A stretch of 64,000 nucleotides of DNA from GCA-2717185 sp964474755. Its GTDB lineage: Bacteria; Pseudomonadota; Alphaproteobacteria; UBA8366; GCA-2717185. Below the pieces are notes generated by a model. The model made no database searches. It was not told where the DNA came from and saw nothing but the letters and a program-made list of their open reading frames with translations. The position numbers were made by a program, and so were the translations under genes. Shown here piece by piece: positions 16,662-26,341 of the stretch; within the stretch, counting starts at the first letter, position 1; each line of letters opens with the position of its first letter. The stretch is from contig CAYYUG010000002.1 in assembly GCA_964474755.1 (NCBI GenBank), forward strand, positions 89,248 through 153,247. The letters are read 5' to 3'.

Positions 16662-18701
16662 ATGTACAGATTAGGCATCGATGTTGGCGGGACCTTTACC
16701 GATTTCACGTTGCTGTCCGATGCGGACGGTATTGCAACGCACTACAAAGCACCATCAACCCCTCACAATCCTGCAGAATCCATTGGTGCGGGTATTCCTG
16801 CAATCTTGGCGGCGGCAGGCGTAGATGGCAGTGCCCTGCGCTTCCTGGGACATGGCACAACTGTTGCCACGAACATGGCCATCGAGCGTCGCGGGGCACG
16901 AACGGGTCTCGTGACTACAAAGGGGTTTAGAGACGTAATAGAGGTCGGTCGGCAGTTGCGGCCACATCTATACGACTACACGCAGACCAAACCGGAAGCG
17001 CTGGTTCCTAGACGCCGACGCCACGAGGTTGATGAGCGTTTAATCTACGATGGTACGGTCAAGAAAGCTTTTTCCGAGGTATCGGCCGCGAATGCGGCCG
17101 CTGCGCTCGCGACGGCGAAGGTCGATGCGGTGGCGGTTTGTTTCCTGCACAGCTACAGCAAACCCGAGCATGAGCGCCGCATGCGCGCGATCCTGGAGAC
17201 GGTTTTGCCGGATGTTTATATCAGTCTTTCCTCTGACGTGTTGCCGGAATTTCGCGAATATGAGCGCATGTCGACTACGGTGTTAAATGCCTACCTTGGA
17301 CCGGCGATGGCGGATTATCTGGAGGCGTTCTTCGAAACCGTCACCGCGCTGGCCCCGCAGATAGAGCCGTACACGATCCACTCCAACGGTGGGCTTATGA
17401 CTGCGAAGACGGTGCGTGACTATCCGGTGCGAACCTGTCTGTCTGGACCCGCTGCAGGGGTCGTGGGGGCCTCGGAGTCTGCTCGTGCAGCCGGCCATTC
17501 ACATATCATCACCTACGATGTGGGTGGCACCAGTACCGATATTTCCGTTGTTCGTGGTGCGAAACCGACCTTTACCTCGGACCGGCAAGTGGCAGGCTTC
17601 CCCGTGCGAACGCCAATGCTCGATATCCATGTCATAGGTGCCGGCGGCGGCAGTATCGCCTGGCTGGATGAGGCTGGTGGTTTGAAGGTTGGACCACGTA
17701 GTGCCGGTGCAGTACCGGGACCAGTCGCCTATGGTTTAGGCGGGGAGGAGCCGACGTTGACCGACGCTAACTTGGCGTTGGGTCGTCTGAACTCGAAAGG
17801 GCTGCTGGAAGGGGCAATGCCGATCGATACGGACGCTGCGAAGAAGGCGATTGCCGGCAAAGTTGCCGAGCCCCTCGCACTGAGCGTCGATGCCGCGGCG
17901 AATGGTATGCTGGAAATTGCCGTCGCCAATATGAGCCGCGCGATCCGAGCGGTGACGACAGAACGTGGCTACGATATGAGCGAATTCGCGCTGTTTGCGT
18001 ATGGTGGGGCGGGGCCACTGCACGCCGCCGACCTGGCGGTCGAATGCCGTATTCCCCGGATTGTCATTCCCGAGGCGCCGGGCACGATGTGCGCTCGCGG
18101 CATACTACTGTCGGACATTGTGCACGACCTAGTACGCAGCGCCATCGCGCCAGCGGACGCTAGTGGATGGCAATATGTGTGTCACCTGTTCGACGATATG
18201 CGGCAAGAGGGCGAAGCTCGTTTGTCACGCGACGACGTCGCGCCTGACGATCAAGACTATCGCTATTTCATAGATGCTCGCTATGTAGGCCAAAACCACG
18301 AAGTGCGCGTAGAGATGGATCGAGTCGACGAAGAGAGTTTCGAGCGCTTTTTGTGCGGCTTTACTGACCGTCACACACAGGAATATGGCTACGACATTCC
18401 GGACCGGGCAGTCGAGACGGTGAATTGCCGTATCCAAGCAATCGGCCGTGTTGTGCGGCCTGAAGCGCGATCTGTCGGGCCAAAGGGCGCGCTGTCCGAT
18501 GCGCTAATCGAATATCGTTCTGCCAATCTCGCGGCGAATTGGATTGACACGCCGATTTATCGGCGGGATGCGGTGCCGCTAGATGTCGCGATCGACGGAC
18601 CAGCGATCATTGAAGAAATGAGCGCGACGACTATCGTGCTCCCGGGGCAATATGCGGGAGTCGACGAGAAGGGCAATATTATTATCGAGACGGGACTATG
18701 A
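16662..18701 (+). CDS. hyuA: HyuA-type ATP-dependent hydantoinase/5-oxoprolinase subunit
   Basis: A 679-residue member of the hydantoinase A/oxoprolinase family, the ATP-binding subunit that activates cyclic amides (N-methylhydantoin, 5-oxoproline) or, in acetone carboxylase, acetone. Motifs are the actin-fold phosphate loop GIDVGGTFTDF (5-15), the GHGTTVATNM segment, DVGGTSTDISV in the second half, and GAGGGSIAW. The length is standard for the stand-alone subunit. Its stop overlaps the hyuB start by 4 bases (ATGA), indicating a two-subunit enzyme. Hydantoin versus 5-oxoproline specificity cannot be resolved. No third acetone-carboxylase subunit is present. Confidence 0.93.
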   Translation: MYRLGIDVGGTFTDFTLLSDADGIATHYKAPSTPHNPAESIGAGIPAILAAAGVDGSALRFLGHGTTVATNMAIERRGARTGLVTTKGFRDVIEVGRQLRPHLYDYTQTKPEALVPRRRRHEVDERLIYDGTVKKAFSEVSAANAAAALATAKVDAVAVCFLHSYSKPEHERRMRAILETVLPDVYISLSSDVLPEFREYERMSTTVLNAYLGPAMADYLEAFFETVTALAPQIEPYTIHSNGGLMTAKTVRDYPVRTCLSGPAAGVVGASESARAAGHSHIITYDVGGTSTDISVVRGAKPTFTSDRQVAGFPVRTPMLDIHVIGAGGGSIAWLDEAGGLKVGPRSAGAVPGPVAYGLGGEEPTLTDANLALGRLNSKGLLEGAMPIDTDAAKKAIAGKVAEPLALSVDAAANGMLEIAVANMSRAIRAVTTERGYDMSEFALFAYGGAGPLHAADLAVECRIPRIVIPEAPGTMCARGILLSDIVHDLVRSAIAPADASGWQYVCHLFDDMRQEGEARLSRDDVAPDDQDYRYFIDARYVGQNHEVRVEMDRVDEESFERFLCGFTDRHTQEYGYDIPDRAVETVNCRIQAIGRVVRPEARSVGPKGALSDALIEYRSANLAANWIDTPIYRRDAVPLDVAIDGPAIIEEMSATTIVLPGQYAGVDEKGNIIIETGL

Positions 18702-20416
18702 GCCAGACGTTTAATCCAGTTGCCGTGGAAGTGTTCAGTAATCGCTTGCTGTCGATCACAGAGGATATGGGCAACACTCTGATCCGCTCATCCTTTTCAA
18801 CAAATATCAAAGAACGCCGAGACTGCTCGGTTGGGCTGTTCGACGGGACCGGACGGCTAATCGCCCAGGCCTCGCACGTCCCGCTGCATCTGGGTTCGTT
18901 AATGGGGGGTGTTCAGGCGGTTTTGGAGACATACTCGACACAGGATATGTCGGCGGGCGATGCCTTTATCTGCAACGATCCTTATCTCGCCGGCGGTACG
19001 CACATGCCGGATATCTCTATCGTGTCACCCGTGGTGATCGATGGCGCGGTGCGTTTCTTTACCGCCAATATAGCGCATCATTCCGATGTCGGCGGAGCGG
19101 TACCCGGGTCGATCTCTGGTTCAGCACGGACGGTCTTTGAGGAAGGCATTCGTATACCGGCCATTCGTGTTGCCGACGGCGGGACGGTCAATGATGACAT
19201 TATGCGGTTGGTCTGCAGCAACACACGGGAACCGGAAGAACGCGCGCTCGACCTCAAGGTACAGGTCGCCACCAATTCGCGCGGTACAGAGTTACTGGAA
19301 GAGCTTTGCGAGCGATCTGGCTTGCAGGCGGTACTTTCGGTGGTAGACGATTTGCTCGCCTACACGAGCCGCCGGCTACGTAACCGGATCGCGCAGCTTT
19401 CCGACGGCACCTATACCTGTACGAGCTATCTCGACGATGACGGGCAGGGTGGAGACCCGGTGCCGATTACGGTGACGGCGCATATCGATGGCGAGGCGCT
19501 GACCCTCGATTTCGAGGGTACAAGCTTGCAGGCGCGTGGCGCTATGAATGTTCCGCAAAGTGCGCTACGTGCAACCGTATATTATTCGATCAAGACCTTA
19601 TTGGACCCGAACCTGCCACCCAATGGCGGCATGTTCGAGGCGGTTGAGATTGCTGCACCTGAAGGCTGCCTGGTGAACCCGCGTCATCCGGCCGCCGTCG
19701 GCGCGCGCAGTATTACATGTAATAAGGTAGCGCGGGCGATCTTCGGCGCTTTTGCGCCGTTACTGCTGGACAAAGCAGTCATGGCGGCAGGTCACGATTC
19801 GGTCCCGGCTATTGTATTTTCCGGCGAGCGTCGCGGTGATGCAGGTCCCTTCGTCTATCTGGAGACTGTTGGCGGAGGTTCCGGCGCGCGCTCGGACACT
19901 GATGGCATGGATGCGGTTCATGTGCACCTGACAAACACTTCAAACCTGCCGGCTGAGGCGCTAGAGCACGAATATCCGTTGCTGGTCGACGAATACGCGC
20001 TGGTGCCTGATTCGGGGGGCGCCGGAACCCAGCGCGGCGGGGTTGGGATCGCCCGGCAGATCAGTGCCATGCAGGACGACATTATTTTTTCAATTCGCTC
20101 CGACAGCCATGTGATCGGCGCGCCTGGCGTGTTTGGTGGCGGCGAGGGTGGCACCGCGGACCTCATCCGCAATGCGGATGGGCTGGACTGCGAATCGCTG
20201 TCCTCGAAGGTCTCGCACATCGAGCTGCGGGAAGGTGATTCGATGCGTCTAGAGACCGCGGGTGGTGGCGGTTATGGCCCACCGGCGGATCGTACGCTTG
20301 TCGCACTCGGCGCTGATCTGCAGGACGGGCTGGTTTCGAGACAGAAGGCGGAACAGGATTATGGGTCCGATATGGTCTGTCGTGCCTTGCAAGACACGGA
20401 AGGAGAGTGGGAATGA
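18698..20416 (+). CDS. hyuB: HyuB-type hydantoinase/5-oxoprolinase subunit
   Basis: A 572-residue hydantoinase B-family subunit, the partner that completes the ring-opening active site. It begins FNPVAVEVFSNRLLSITEDMG, the family hallmark, followed by RRDCSVGLFDGTGRLIAQASHVPLH, CNDPYLAGGTHMPDI, and near the C-terminus GGAGTQRGGVGIARQI and ETAGGGGYGPP. Translation is coupled to hyuA by the ATGA overlap, and its last codons overlap the start of the next gene, so the three are one operon. The protein acts in the cytoplasm. Confidence 0.93.
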   Translation: MSQTFNPVAVEVFSNRLLSITEDMGNTLIRSSFSTNIKERRDCSVGLFDGTGRLIAQASHVPLHLGSLMGGVQAVLETYSTQDMSAGDAFICNDPYLAGGTHMPDISIVSPVVIDGAVRFFTANIAHHSDVGGAVPGSISGSARTVFEEGIRIPAIRVADGGTVNDDIMRLVCSNTREPEERALDLKVQVATNSRGTELLEELCERSGLQAVLSVVDDLLAYTSRRLRNRIAQLSDGTYTCTSYLDDDGQGGDPVPITVTAHIDGEALTLDFEGTSLQARGAMNVPQSALRATVYYSIKTLLDPNLPPNGGMFEAVEIAAPEGCLVNPRHPAAVGARSITCNKVARAIFGAFAPLLLDKAVMAAGHDSVPAIVFSGERRGDAGPFVYLETVGGGSGARSDTDGMDAVHVHLTNTSNLPAEALEHEYPLLVDEYALVPDSGGAGTQRGGVGIARQISAMQDDIIFSIRSDSHVIGAPGVFGGGEGGTADLIRNADGLDCESLSSKVSHIELREGDSMRLETAGGGGYGPPADRTLVALGADLQDGLVSRQKAEQDYGSDMVCRALQDTEGEWE

Positions 20417-21189
20417 CGGAGGCCTTGGTCAAGCTGGACTTTGATGATCGTGGCGAGGCTGGCCGTATTGCCTGGGTGACGTTCAACAACCCGGCGAAAC
20501 GGAACGCACTGGGGCTGGCGGGCAAAGAACAGTTTGTCGAGGTGATGACCGGTCTGAAGCATGACGAAAGCCTGCGCGCTGTCGTCGTGACGGGGGCAGG
20601 AGATAAATCCTTTGTAGGTGGTACTAACATCGCCGAAATGGCGGAATTCGATCTCGCCCAAGCGGAGAACTCGGCGACATGGACGCATCGGGTCTGCGAT
20701 GCAGTGAGGCAATGTCCGGTGCCTGTCATTGCGCGGATCAATGGTTATTGTTTCGGTTCGGGTATGGAGATCGCTGCTTGCGCCGATATGCGTGCCGCCG
20801 CTGATCACGCAAAATTCGGTATGCCAGAGACGCGGCACGGCATCCCTTCGGGCATGGAAGCGTCGGTGTTGCCGCGCCTAATTGGTTGGGGCAAGGCCTG
20901 CGAACTGGTCCTGACTGGCGACCATATCGATGCCGAAGAGGCTTATCGCATCGGCTATCTGGAAAAGCTGGTGCCGATAGCGGAATTGGACGATGCGATA
21001 GAGCGCTGGGTAGCTTCGCTAGTGGCCTGTGGGCCGAGGGCGGTGCGCATTCAGAAGCGATTGATCATCGACTGGGATCGCATGTCGCCGACCGACGGCG
21101 CCCGGGCCGGTATCCAAGCTTATGTTGATGCCTATCGAACGGACGAACCGAAACGACTGATGACGGCGTTCGTAAACCGGAAGCGGTAA
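20413..21189 (+). CDS. Enoyl-CoA hydratase/isomerase (crotonase family)
   Basis: 258 residues from the ATG at 20413, with AGGAG upstream inside hyuB; a GTG at 20407 is less likely. Both crotonase catalytic glutamates are present: Glu119 (FGSGMEIAACAD) and Glu139 (KFGMPET), so hydration of an enoyl-CoA is chemically plausible. The oxyanion-hole region FVGGTNIAEM also fits. Its position as third gene of the hyu operon suggests that a CoA-linked step follows ring opening, or that the operon handles a more complex lactam; that is inference. Confidence 0.9.
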   Translation: MTEALVKLDFDDRGEAGRIAWVTFNNPAKRNALGLAGKEQFVEVMTGLKHDESLRAVVVTGAGDKSFVGGTNIAEMAEFDLAQAENSATWTHRVCDAVRQCPVPVIARINGYCFGSGMEIAACADMRAAADHAKFGMPETRHGIPSGMEASVLPRLIGWGKACELVLTGDHIDAEEAYRIGYLEKLVPIAELDDAIERWVASLVACGPRAVRIQKRLIIDWDRMSPTDGARAGIQAYVDAYRTDEPKRLMTAFVNRKR

Positions 21190-21196
21190 AGCATTT

Positions 21197-22084
21197 CTAG
21201 GCCGCCTGTTCGACGGTCATTTCCTCACCTGCGACCGTGGTACGGCGCATGTCTCGGCGTTCGGTGAGGTCATTAAAGGCGCGTACTCGGTGCATGGCTT
21301 GGCGGTTGTCCCACATAACGAAGTCGTGCTGCTTCCATTGATGTTTGTAGACAAATTCCGGCTTAGTCGCATCCTCTGTCAGGTCCTGGATGAAGATGCG
21401 GGCTTCCGGCGTTGGCCAACCAATAATTTTGCCTATATGGGCCGATAAGTAGAGCGATTTGCGTCCGGTTATCGGATGGGTACGGACGAGACGCTGGTAA
21501 ACGGGTTTGAAGTTTTTAGTCTCCTGGTCGGTCAGCCCCTCGAATCCGAGCTTGCCGCGGGAGTAGAGTAGAGAATGTTCGCAGACCAGATCCTCGATTT
21601 TTGCTTTGGTTTTAGCGTGGAGCGCATCGTAGGCGGCGCGCATATCGGCAAATTCCGTGTTCCCGCCTTGCGCAGGGACGATGCGGCCCGAGAGTAGAGA
21701 GTATTTTGCGGGCACGGCGCGGAACGAACTGTCTGAATGCCAGAGCCGGTTACCGAGACCGAACATTCGGATCCGATCATCCTTTGCCAGTGGTTTGTGG
21801 TCTTGGTCCAAGTTTGAGACATCGGCCATCGTCCCATCAATTCGACGCGCCTCCGCCTTTTGGATATTGCTCACGTTGCTGGGAACCTCTAATTCACCGA
21901 AATTGCGCGTAAATGCCTTCTGCTGCTCGTCTGTGAAATCCTGATTGTGGAAGACCAGGACGGCATACTTGTCCATACCGGCTTCTATCGCTGCGACGTT
22001 TTCGGGCGTCAAAGGCTTGGTAAGGTCTGCACCATCGACCTCACCACCGATGGTGGGACTTAGTGGTCGGATGGATATGGCCAT
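21197..22084 (-). CDS. TauD/TfdA-family 2-oxoglutarate-dependent dioxygenase (paralogue)
   Basis: A 295-residue dioxygenase paralogous to 6492-7352: both share the VLVFHxQD, LWHSDSSF and FADxRAAYDAL layout. The metal ligands are His116, Asp118 and His265 (NRQAMHRVRAF); Arg280/281 (DMRRTT) should bind 2-oxoglutarate. The TfdA-like arrangement suggests cleavage of ether or aryloxy-type or other small substrates, but none can be assigned. It converges with the enoyl-CoA hydratase 7 bases away and is read in the same direction as the isomerase and GST genes upstream, giving a possible three-gene unit. Confidence 0.92.
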   Translation of the reverse strand: MAISIRPLSPTIGGEVDGADLTKPLTPENVAAIEAGMDKYAVLVFHNQDFTDEQQKAFTRNFGELEVPSNVSNIQKAEARRIDGTMADVSNLDQDHKPLAKDDRIRMFGLGNRLWHSDSSFRAVPAKYSLLSGRIVPAQGGNTEFADMRAAYDALHAKTKAKIEDLVCEHSLLYSRGKLGFEGLTDQETKNFKPVYQRLVRTHPITGRKSLYLSAHIGKIIGWPTPEARIFIQDLTEDATKPEFVYKHQWKQHDFVMWDNRQAMHRVRAFNDLTERRDMRRTTVAGEEMTVEQAA

Positions 22085-22153
22085 TGAAAATTCCTGTAAC
22101 AGTGATCGTGTATTTGGTGAAAAATGCGCGATTTACTGATGGGATGCAAATCC

Positions 22154-22969
22154 TCAGCGACCGCTAAAATTTGGTTCTCGTTTTTCCTTGAAGGCGGCAA
22201 CGGCTTCCTTGTGGTCGTCCGTCCGTGCCAGAGGCACTAGCCGCGTTGCCTCGCCGTCGAGTGCGGCCAGAAAATTCATTTCAAGTGCATCGTTCAGGTT
22301 CGCTTTCATCTCACGGAACGCAAGGCTCGGCCCTTTTGCCAGACGTGTCGCCATTGACCAGGCTTCGGCTTGAAGGTCGGTATCTGGGACAACCCGGTTG
22401 ATTAGGCCCATCCCTTCGCACCGCTTTGATCCGACCCGTTCCGCTGTGTACATCAACTCTCGCGCTCTGGCCGTGCCCACTAGGTTGGTGAGCAGCCAGG
22501 CGATGCCGTAATCGCCGCTTAGGCCCACTCGAGCGTATCCGGTGCTGATGAAGGCGCTTTCCGCCGCTATGCGGATATCGCAGGCAAGGGCTATTGCCAA
22601 CCCGGCGCCTGCGGCGGGACCAGGGAGAGCAGCGATTGTTGGTTTCGGGCAATGATGCAGAACACCGGTCAATGTCCGCTGTCGCTCCTTCAGCTGTGCG
22701 ATCTTCTCTTTGACGGTCATTTCAACCTTTGGGTTGGATTGCGCCATTCCCTTGACGTCGCCGCCGGCGCAGAAGGCGGTCCCCGCCCCGGTGATTAGCA
22801 GGGTGCCAACATTTGGGTCTTCGCTGCGCTCCTTGATCGTGGTTCGCAGAGCTGGGGTCAAGGTATCCGAGAGCGCGTTGCGCGCTTCGGGGCGGTTTAG
22901 CGTGATTAGCGCCACTCCGTTGCGCACTTCGCACAGCAGCTGTTCGGTGCCGGTATCGATCCCTGTCAT
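22154..22969 (-). CDS. Enoyl-CoA isomerase-type crotonase (PaaG-like active site)
   Basis: 271 residues from the ATG ending at 22969. The fold is crotonase-like (ITLNRPEARNALS, CAGGDVKGM, GPAAGAGLAIALACDIRIAA), but the two hydratase glutamates are replaced (AGLAIAL and ISTGYAR). An Asp at 153 in VGLSGDYGIAWLL lines up with the catalytic Asp of PaaG-type isomerases. A delta3-delta2 enoyl-CoA or ring isomerase is therefore more likely than a hydratase. It lies 9 bases downstream of the GST gene on the same strand, so the two are probably co-transcribed. Confidence 0.88.
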   Translation of the reverse strand: MTGIDTGTEQLLCEVRNGVALITLNRPEARNALSDTLTPALRTTIKERSEDPNVGTLLITGAGTAFCAGGDVKGMAQSNPKVEMTVKEKIAQLKERQRTLTGVLHHCPKPTIAALPGPAAGAGLAIALACDIRIAAESAFISTGYARVGLSGDYGIAWLLTNLVGTARARELMYTAERVGSKRCEGMGLINRVVPDTDLQAEAWSMATRLAKGPSLAFREMKANLNDALEMNFLAALDGEATRLVPLARTDDHKEAVAAFKEKREPNFSGR

Positions 22970-22978
22970 CAATTTTAC

Positions 22979-23593
22979 CTATTCCGGCGCGGTGTTTTTG
23001 AAGCTGTCGCGTTTGGATACCTTGTCGAAATAGTCATTGAGCGCTGCGGAGTTGGCGACCGCTTCCTTGCCTTCGGGGAAAAGCTGCGTCGCATTGAGGA
23101 TCGGCGCTAGGAAACAATCGGCCATAGAGAAATCCGACGAACCGAGAAAGCCATCTGACACTGCGCTTTCCAGCATGGCGAACATGCGGGGGAAGCGTTT
23201 GATGGCACGGTCGATCTTGGTGCGCACGACGTTGCCGTCATCGTCCTTGTGAAAGACATACTCGACAACGTAATTACGCATGAGTAATTGATCGACGCCT
23301 GCGGCGGTAGCAGCGATCCAACGATTAATCGGCGCCGCTGCTCGCGGATCGGTAGGAACCAAGGCGGGACCGTCGAAAGCGGTGTCGATATAACGCGCGA
23401 TCGCCTGAGATTCGCATAGTTCTAACCCGTCATGCCGCATGACTGGAACCTGTCCCTGCGGGTTGATGGCTTTAACCGCATCCGAATGTGGCATCTCAGC
23501 GATGTTCTCATACGGTACGCCTTTTTCCTCAGCGCACATTCGAACTGTGCGGACGAAGTTTGAGCGCGGGATACCGATGATTTCCAGTGTCAT
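22979..23593 (-). CDS. Glutathione S-transferase family protein
   Basis: 204 residues from the ATG ending at 23593, preceded by AGGAGAG. The N-terminal thioredoxin-like domain has the glutathione-binding features QVPVMRHDG and CESQAIARYID; the C-terminal domain is all-helical (MLESAVSDGFLGSSDFSMADCFLAPIL). The start IIGIPRSNFVRTVRMCAEEKG places a Ser or Cys near the usual catalytic position. It may conjugate or reduce substrates in the cytoplasm, or isomerise a CoA-pathway intermediate, given the adjacent isomerase and dioxygenase. Confidence 0.9.
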   Translation of the reverse strand: MTLEIIGIPRSNFVRTVRMCAEEKGVPYENIAEMPHSDAVKAINPQGQVPVMRHDGLELCESQAIARYIDTAFDGPALVPTDPRAAAPINRWIAATAAGVDQLLMRNYVVEYVFHKDDDGNVVRTKIDRAIKRFPRMFAMLESAVSDGFLGSSDFSMADCFLAPILNATQLFPEGKEAVANSAALNDYFDKVSKRDSFKNTAPE

Positions 23594-24182
23594 TGTTTGC
23601 TCTCCTAATTGATTATTTATGGCAAGCTTAAGGGGCAGCATCCGCCAGAGCTAAGTTTATTATGCGCTTGAGGTAAAGCTAATCGGCCACAGATGAACTC
23701 TGGGCCATATAGGGCGATTAGTGTGTCGGTCGGCAGTGCCCAGACTACAGACCGTGTTGTAAAGGAAATTTAGCAGTTTGGCCTTGTCCGTAATTTTCTG
23801 GACACTTTCTCCGGGATCACCGTTCCAAGCTTCTCCCGCACTTCGCTGTTCATCCGCTGCACGACTTAGCGCAGCAGTAAGGCTTCACGCGGTGCTTTTC
23901 TGTATTTGCTAGAGAGGTGAAATTGATAACTATTCTATTCCTCGACAAAAATCGATGCCACATCTGCCTCGTTTCTCTGGACTAGCTGCGGACAGAAGCG
24001 CTTCCTCTACGTATCGCCGGCTTTGCTGAATATATTTGATGCAGCCGAGACACGGCTTGGTGGAAGGATCACGACAGCGCCGCCATTGCGAAAATGATCG
24101 ATGGCTTGCCGCCGCGTAAAGCCTCATGTGTTGCTCGAATTACATTTTGACCGTGGGATAATTGGGTAACTTCAATGCTGAC
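23594..24182. other. Intergenic region between GST and TRAP operon
   Basis: 589 bases with no intact gene. Around 23795-23815 TGTCC and GGACA arms flank an AT-rich centre, and minus-strand frames just beyond have a protein-like look but are broken by stops. This might be the remnant of an old gene or mobile element, but nothing is identifiable. Confidence 0.5.
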
Positions 24183-25769
24183 CTACGGCCCGAAGACAAC
24201 TTTCGGTAGCCACGTGGTCAGGGCCGGAAACATCGCAACCAGACCCAGAGCAAAGACTTGGATGCCCACGAAGGGTATGACGCCCTTGTAGATTTGCATG
24301 GTCGTGACCTCTGGCGGGGCGACGCCGCGCAGGTAAAAGAGCGCGAAACCAAAGGGTGGCGTCAGGAACGAGGTCTGCAGGTTCAAAGCGATCATAATGC
24401 CGAGCCAGACCGGATTCAGATCCATCTGCAGCAGGATTGGCGCCACAATCGGCACAACGACGAAGGTGATCTCGATGAAGTCTAGCACGAAGCCGAGCAA
24501 GAACATGATCAGCATGACGACGATCATCGCACCAACCGCGCCACCGGGTAGGGAGGTCAGGAAGCCGTGCACCAAATCATCGCCGCCCAGACCGCGGAAG
24601 ACGGAGGAAAAAAGCTGCGCACCAATGACGATCCCAAAGACCATCGCGCTAACTCGGGTCGTGCCTCGCATGACTTCGTGTAGCCCGCGACTGGAATAAA
24701 CGCGCGATAGGCTAACCCAAATACCCCAGGCAAGCGCGAGACAGCAGATCGCTGCCAAGACGATACCGACCAGGTCAGTGGTCGGGATATAGTCCCGCGA
24801 GACGCGCAAATCCATCATTCCGGTCAGGAACAGCATCACGACGAGGCCAATGGCGGCGAGATAGATCGGCCGGCCGTTGTCTGGATCCATGCGGAGCCCG
24901 CCTAGCAGGGTGGCGCCGATGGCACCGACCGATGCGGCCTCTGTCGGGGTCGCAATACCAGCCAGGATGGAACCGAGCACCGCAACGATGAGAACAACCG
25001 GTGCGATCAAGGCGCGGAAGACCCTCACGGCGACTTCCCTCTTATTAAGCCCCTGGACCATCTCATCGCGCGGGATAGGCGGTGAGCTATCCGGTCGGAT
25101 AAACGCAATGAACATCTGATACAGGATATACATGCCCACCAGTGATAAGCCGGGCAGCAGGGCTCCTGCGAACAGGTCGCCAACCGAGACGGGGTCGGGC
25201 GCAAAGTTGCCGAGCTTGCGCTGCGCTTCCTGGTAGGCGTCGGAAATCTGGTCGCCCAGCACTACGAGTACCAGCGAGGGCGGGATGATCTGTCCCAGAG
25301 TCCCAGAGGCGCAGATCGAGCCACAGGAGAGCGATGGATTGTAGCCGCGTCGCAGCATGGTCGGCAGGCTGAGGAGTCCCATGGTGACGACGGTGGCACC
25401 GACGATGCCGGTCGAGGCCGCCAGCAGCGCGCCGACCACGCAGACAGAAATGCCTAGCCCACCGCGAAGCGAGCCAAAGAGCATACCCATGGTATCAAGT
25501 AGCTCCTCGGCAACTTTAGACCGTTCCAACATCACGCCCATGAAAACGAAAAGTGGCACCGCAACCAGAATTTCGCTGGTCATTGCATTGCCGAAAATAC
25601 GGTTGGGAAAGATGCCAAGGAATGCGGGATCAAAGGTACCAAACAGCGCACTGATTCCGGCAAAGATGAGCGCCACGCCGGCAAGCGAAAATGCAACAGG
25701 GAAGCCGCCCATCAGCATGCCGCAGACGCCGACAAACATGAAGCAGACGAGGATTTCGTTTGTGCTCAT
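24183..25769 (-). CDS. dctM: TRAP transporter large permease (DctM family)
   Basis: 528 residues from the ATG ending at 25769; the frame extends further but overlaps dctQ. It is a many-helix DctM/SiaM-type membrane protein with typical segments VAVPLFVFMGVMLERSKVAEELLDTMG, TGIVGATVVTMGLLSLPTML, SGTLGQIIPPSLVLVVLG, GIATPTEAASVGAIGA and LNLQTSFLTPPFGFALFYLRG. It is the ion-coupled transport subunit in the inner membrane. The ATGA overlap with dctQ indicates translational coupling. It is the last gene of a dctP-dctQ-dctM operon. Confidence 0.95.
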   Translation of the reverse strand: MSTNEILVCFMFVGVCGMLMGGFPVAFSLAGVALIFAGISALFGTFDPAFLGIFPNRIFGNAMTSEILVAVPLFVFMGVMLERSKVAEELLDTMGMLFGSLRGGLGISVCVVGALLAASTGIVGATVVTMGLLSLPTMLRRGYNPSLSCGSICASGTLGQIIPPSLVLVVLGDQISDAYQEAQRKLGNFAPDPVSVGDLFAGALLPGLSLVGMYILYQMFIAFIRPDSSPPIPRDEMVQGLNKREVAVRVFRALIAPVVLIVAVLGSILAGIATPTEAASVGAIGATLLGGLRMDPDNGRPIYLAAIGLVVMLFLTGMMDLRVSRDYIPTTDLVGIVLAAICCLALAWGIWVSLSRVYSSRGLHEVMRGTTRVSAMVFGIVIGAQLFSSVFRGLGGDDLVHGFLTSLPGGAVGAMIVVMLIMFLLGFVLDFIEITFVVVPIVAPILLQMDLNPVWLGIMIALNLQTSFLTPPFGFALFYLRGVAPPEVTTMQIYKGVIPFVGIQVFALGLVAMFPALTTWLPKVVFGP

Positions 25770-26314
25770 ATCCCGGCCGCTTTGTCGTCGATGACGACTG
25801 GCTTGGGTAATTGCCGGCCCCACAAGATGCAAAGCGACTTGGCTGCCATGGAAAAGCCTTGCAGGCTCAGGAGAAGTGGAAAAGCGAGGATCAGCGTCTT
25901 GAGCAACCAGAACGGCATGAAGGTGCCTTCCGGTGAACCTTCCCAGACCCGGACTGCGGCACCGACGAAGACCCAGCCTTTCCATACCATCACCACGCAG
26001 AGGGGCCAGAGGAAAAACAGGACGCCGAAGAAGTTGATCAGCGCTTTCCGCCTCTCGCTGGCCGGGCGGTACAAAATGTCGACCCTGACATGGCTATCGT
26101 GGAGCAGCGTGTAGCCGGCTCCGACCAAGAATAGAATTGAATGCATGAATAAGACAGATTCTTGCATAGGAATGAAACCGAGCCCGAATACGTAACGCAG
26201 CAGAACAACGGTGAACTGCATTAGCACCATGAAGAGTGCGAACCAGGCCACAGTCCGGCCGATATATTCGTTCAGGATATCAATTCCCCGAACGAGCGCA
26301 TTGACTCCGTTCAC
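25766..26314 (-). CDS. dctQ: TRAP transporter small permease (DctQ family)
   Basis: A 182-residue, four-helix DctQ subunit. Hydrophobic segments are visible at about 20-40, 50-70, 93-115 and 133-155; the HSILFLVGAGYTLLHDSHVRVDILY stretch is the family's conserved centre. It associates with DctM in the membrane. Its stop overlaps the dctM start by 4 bases. A strong hairpin lies between dctP and this gene, commonly a device for unequal expression. Confidence 0.93.
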   Translation of the reverse strand: MNGVNALVRGIDILNEYIGRTVAWFALFMVLMQFTVVLLRYVFGLGFIPMQESVLFMHSILFLVGAGYTLLHDSHVRVDILYRPASERRKALINFFGVLFFLWPLCVVMVWKGWVFVGAAVRVWEGSPEGTFMPFWLLKTLILAFPLLLSLQGFSMAAKSLCILWGRQLPKPVVIDDKAAGI

Positions 26315-26341
26315 GTCCGTCCCCCTGGTTTATTATAGGGA

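Noticed and set aside
23790..23900. Possible insertion-sequence remnant with TGTCC/GGACA arms
   Set aside because: Arms are only 5 bases and no transposase fragment is recognisable.
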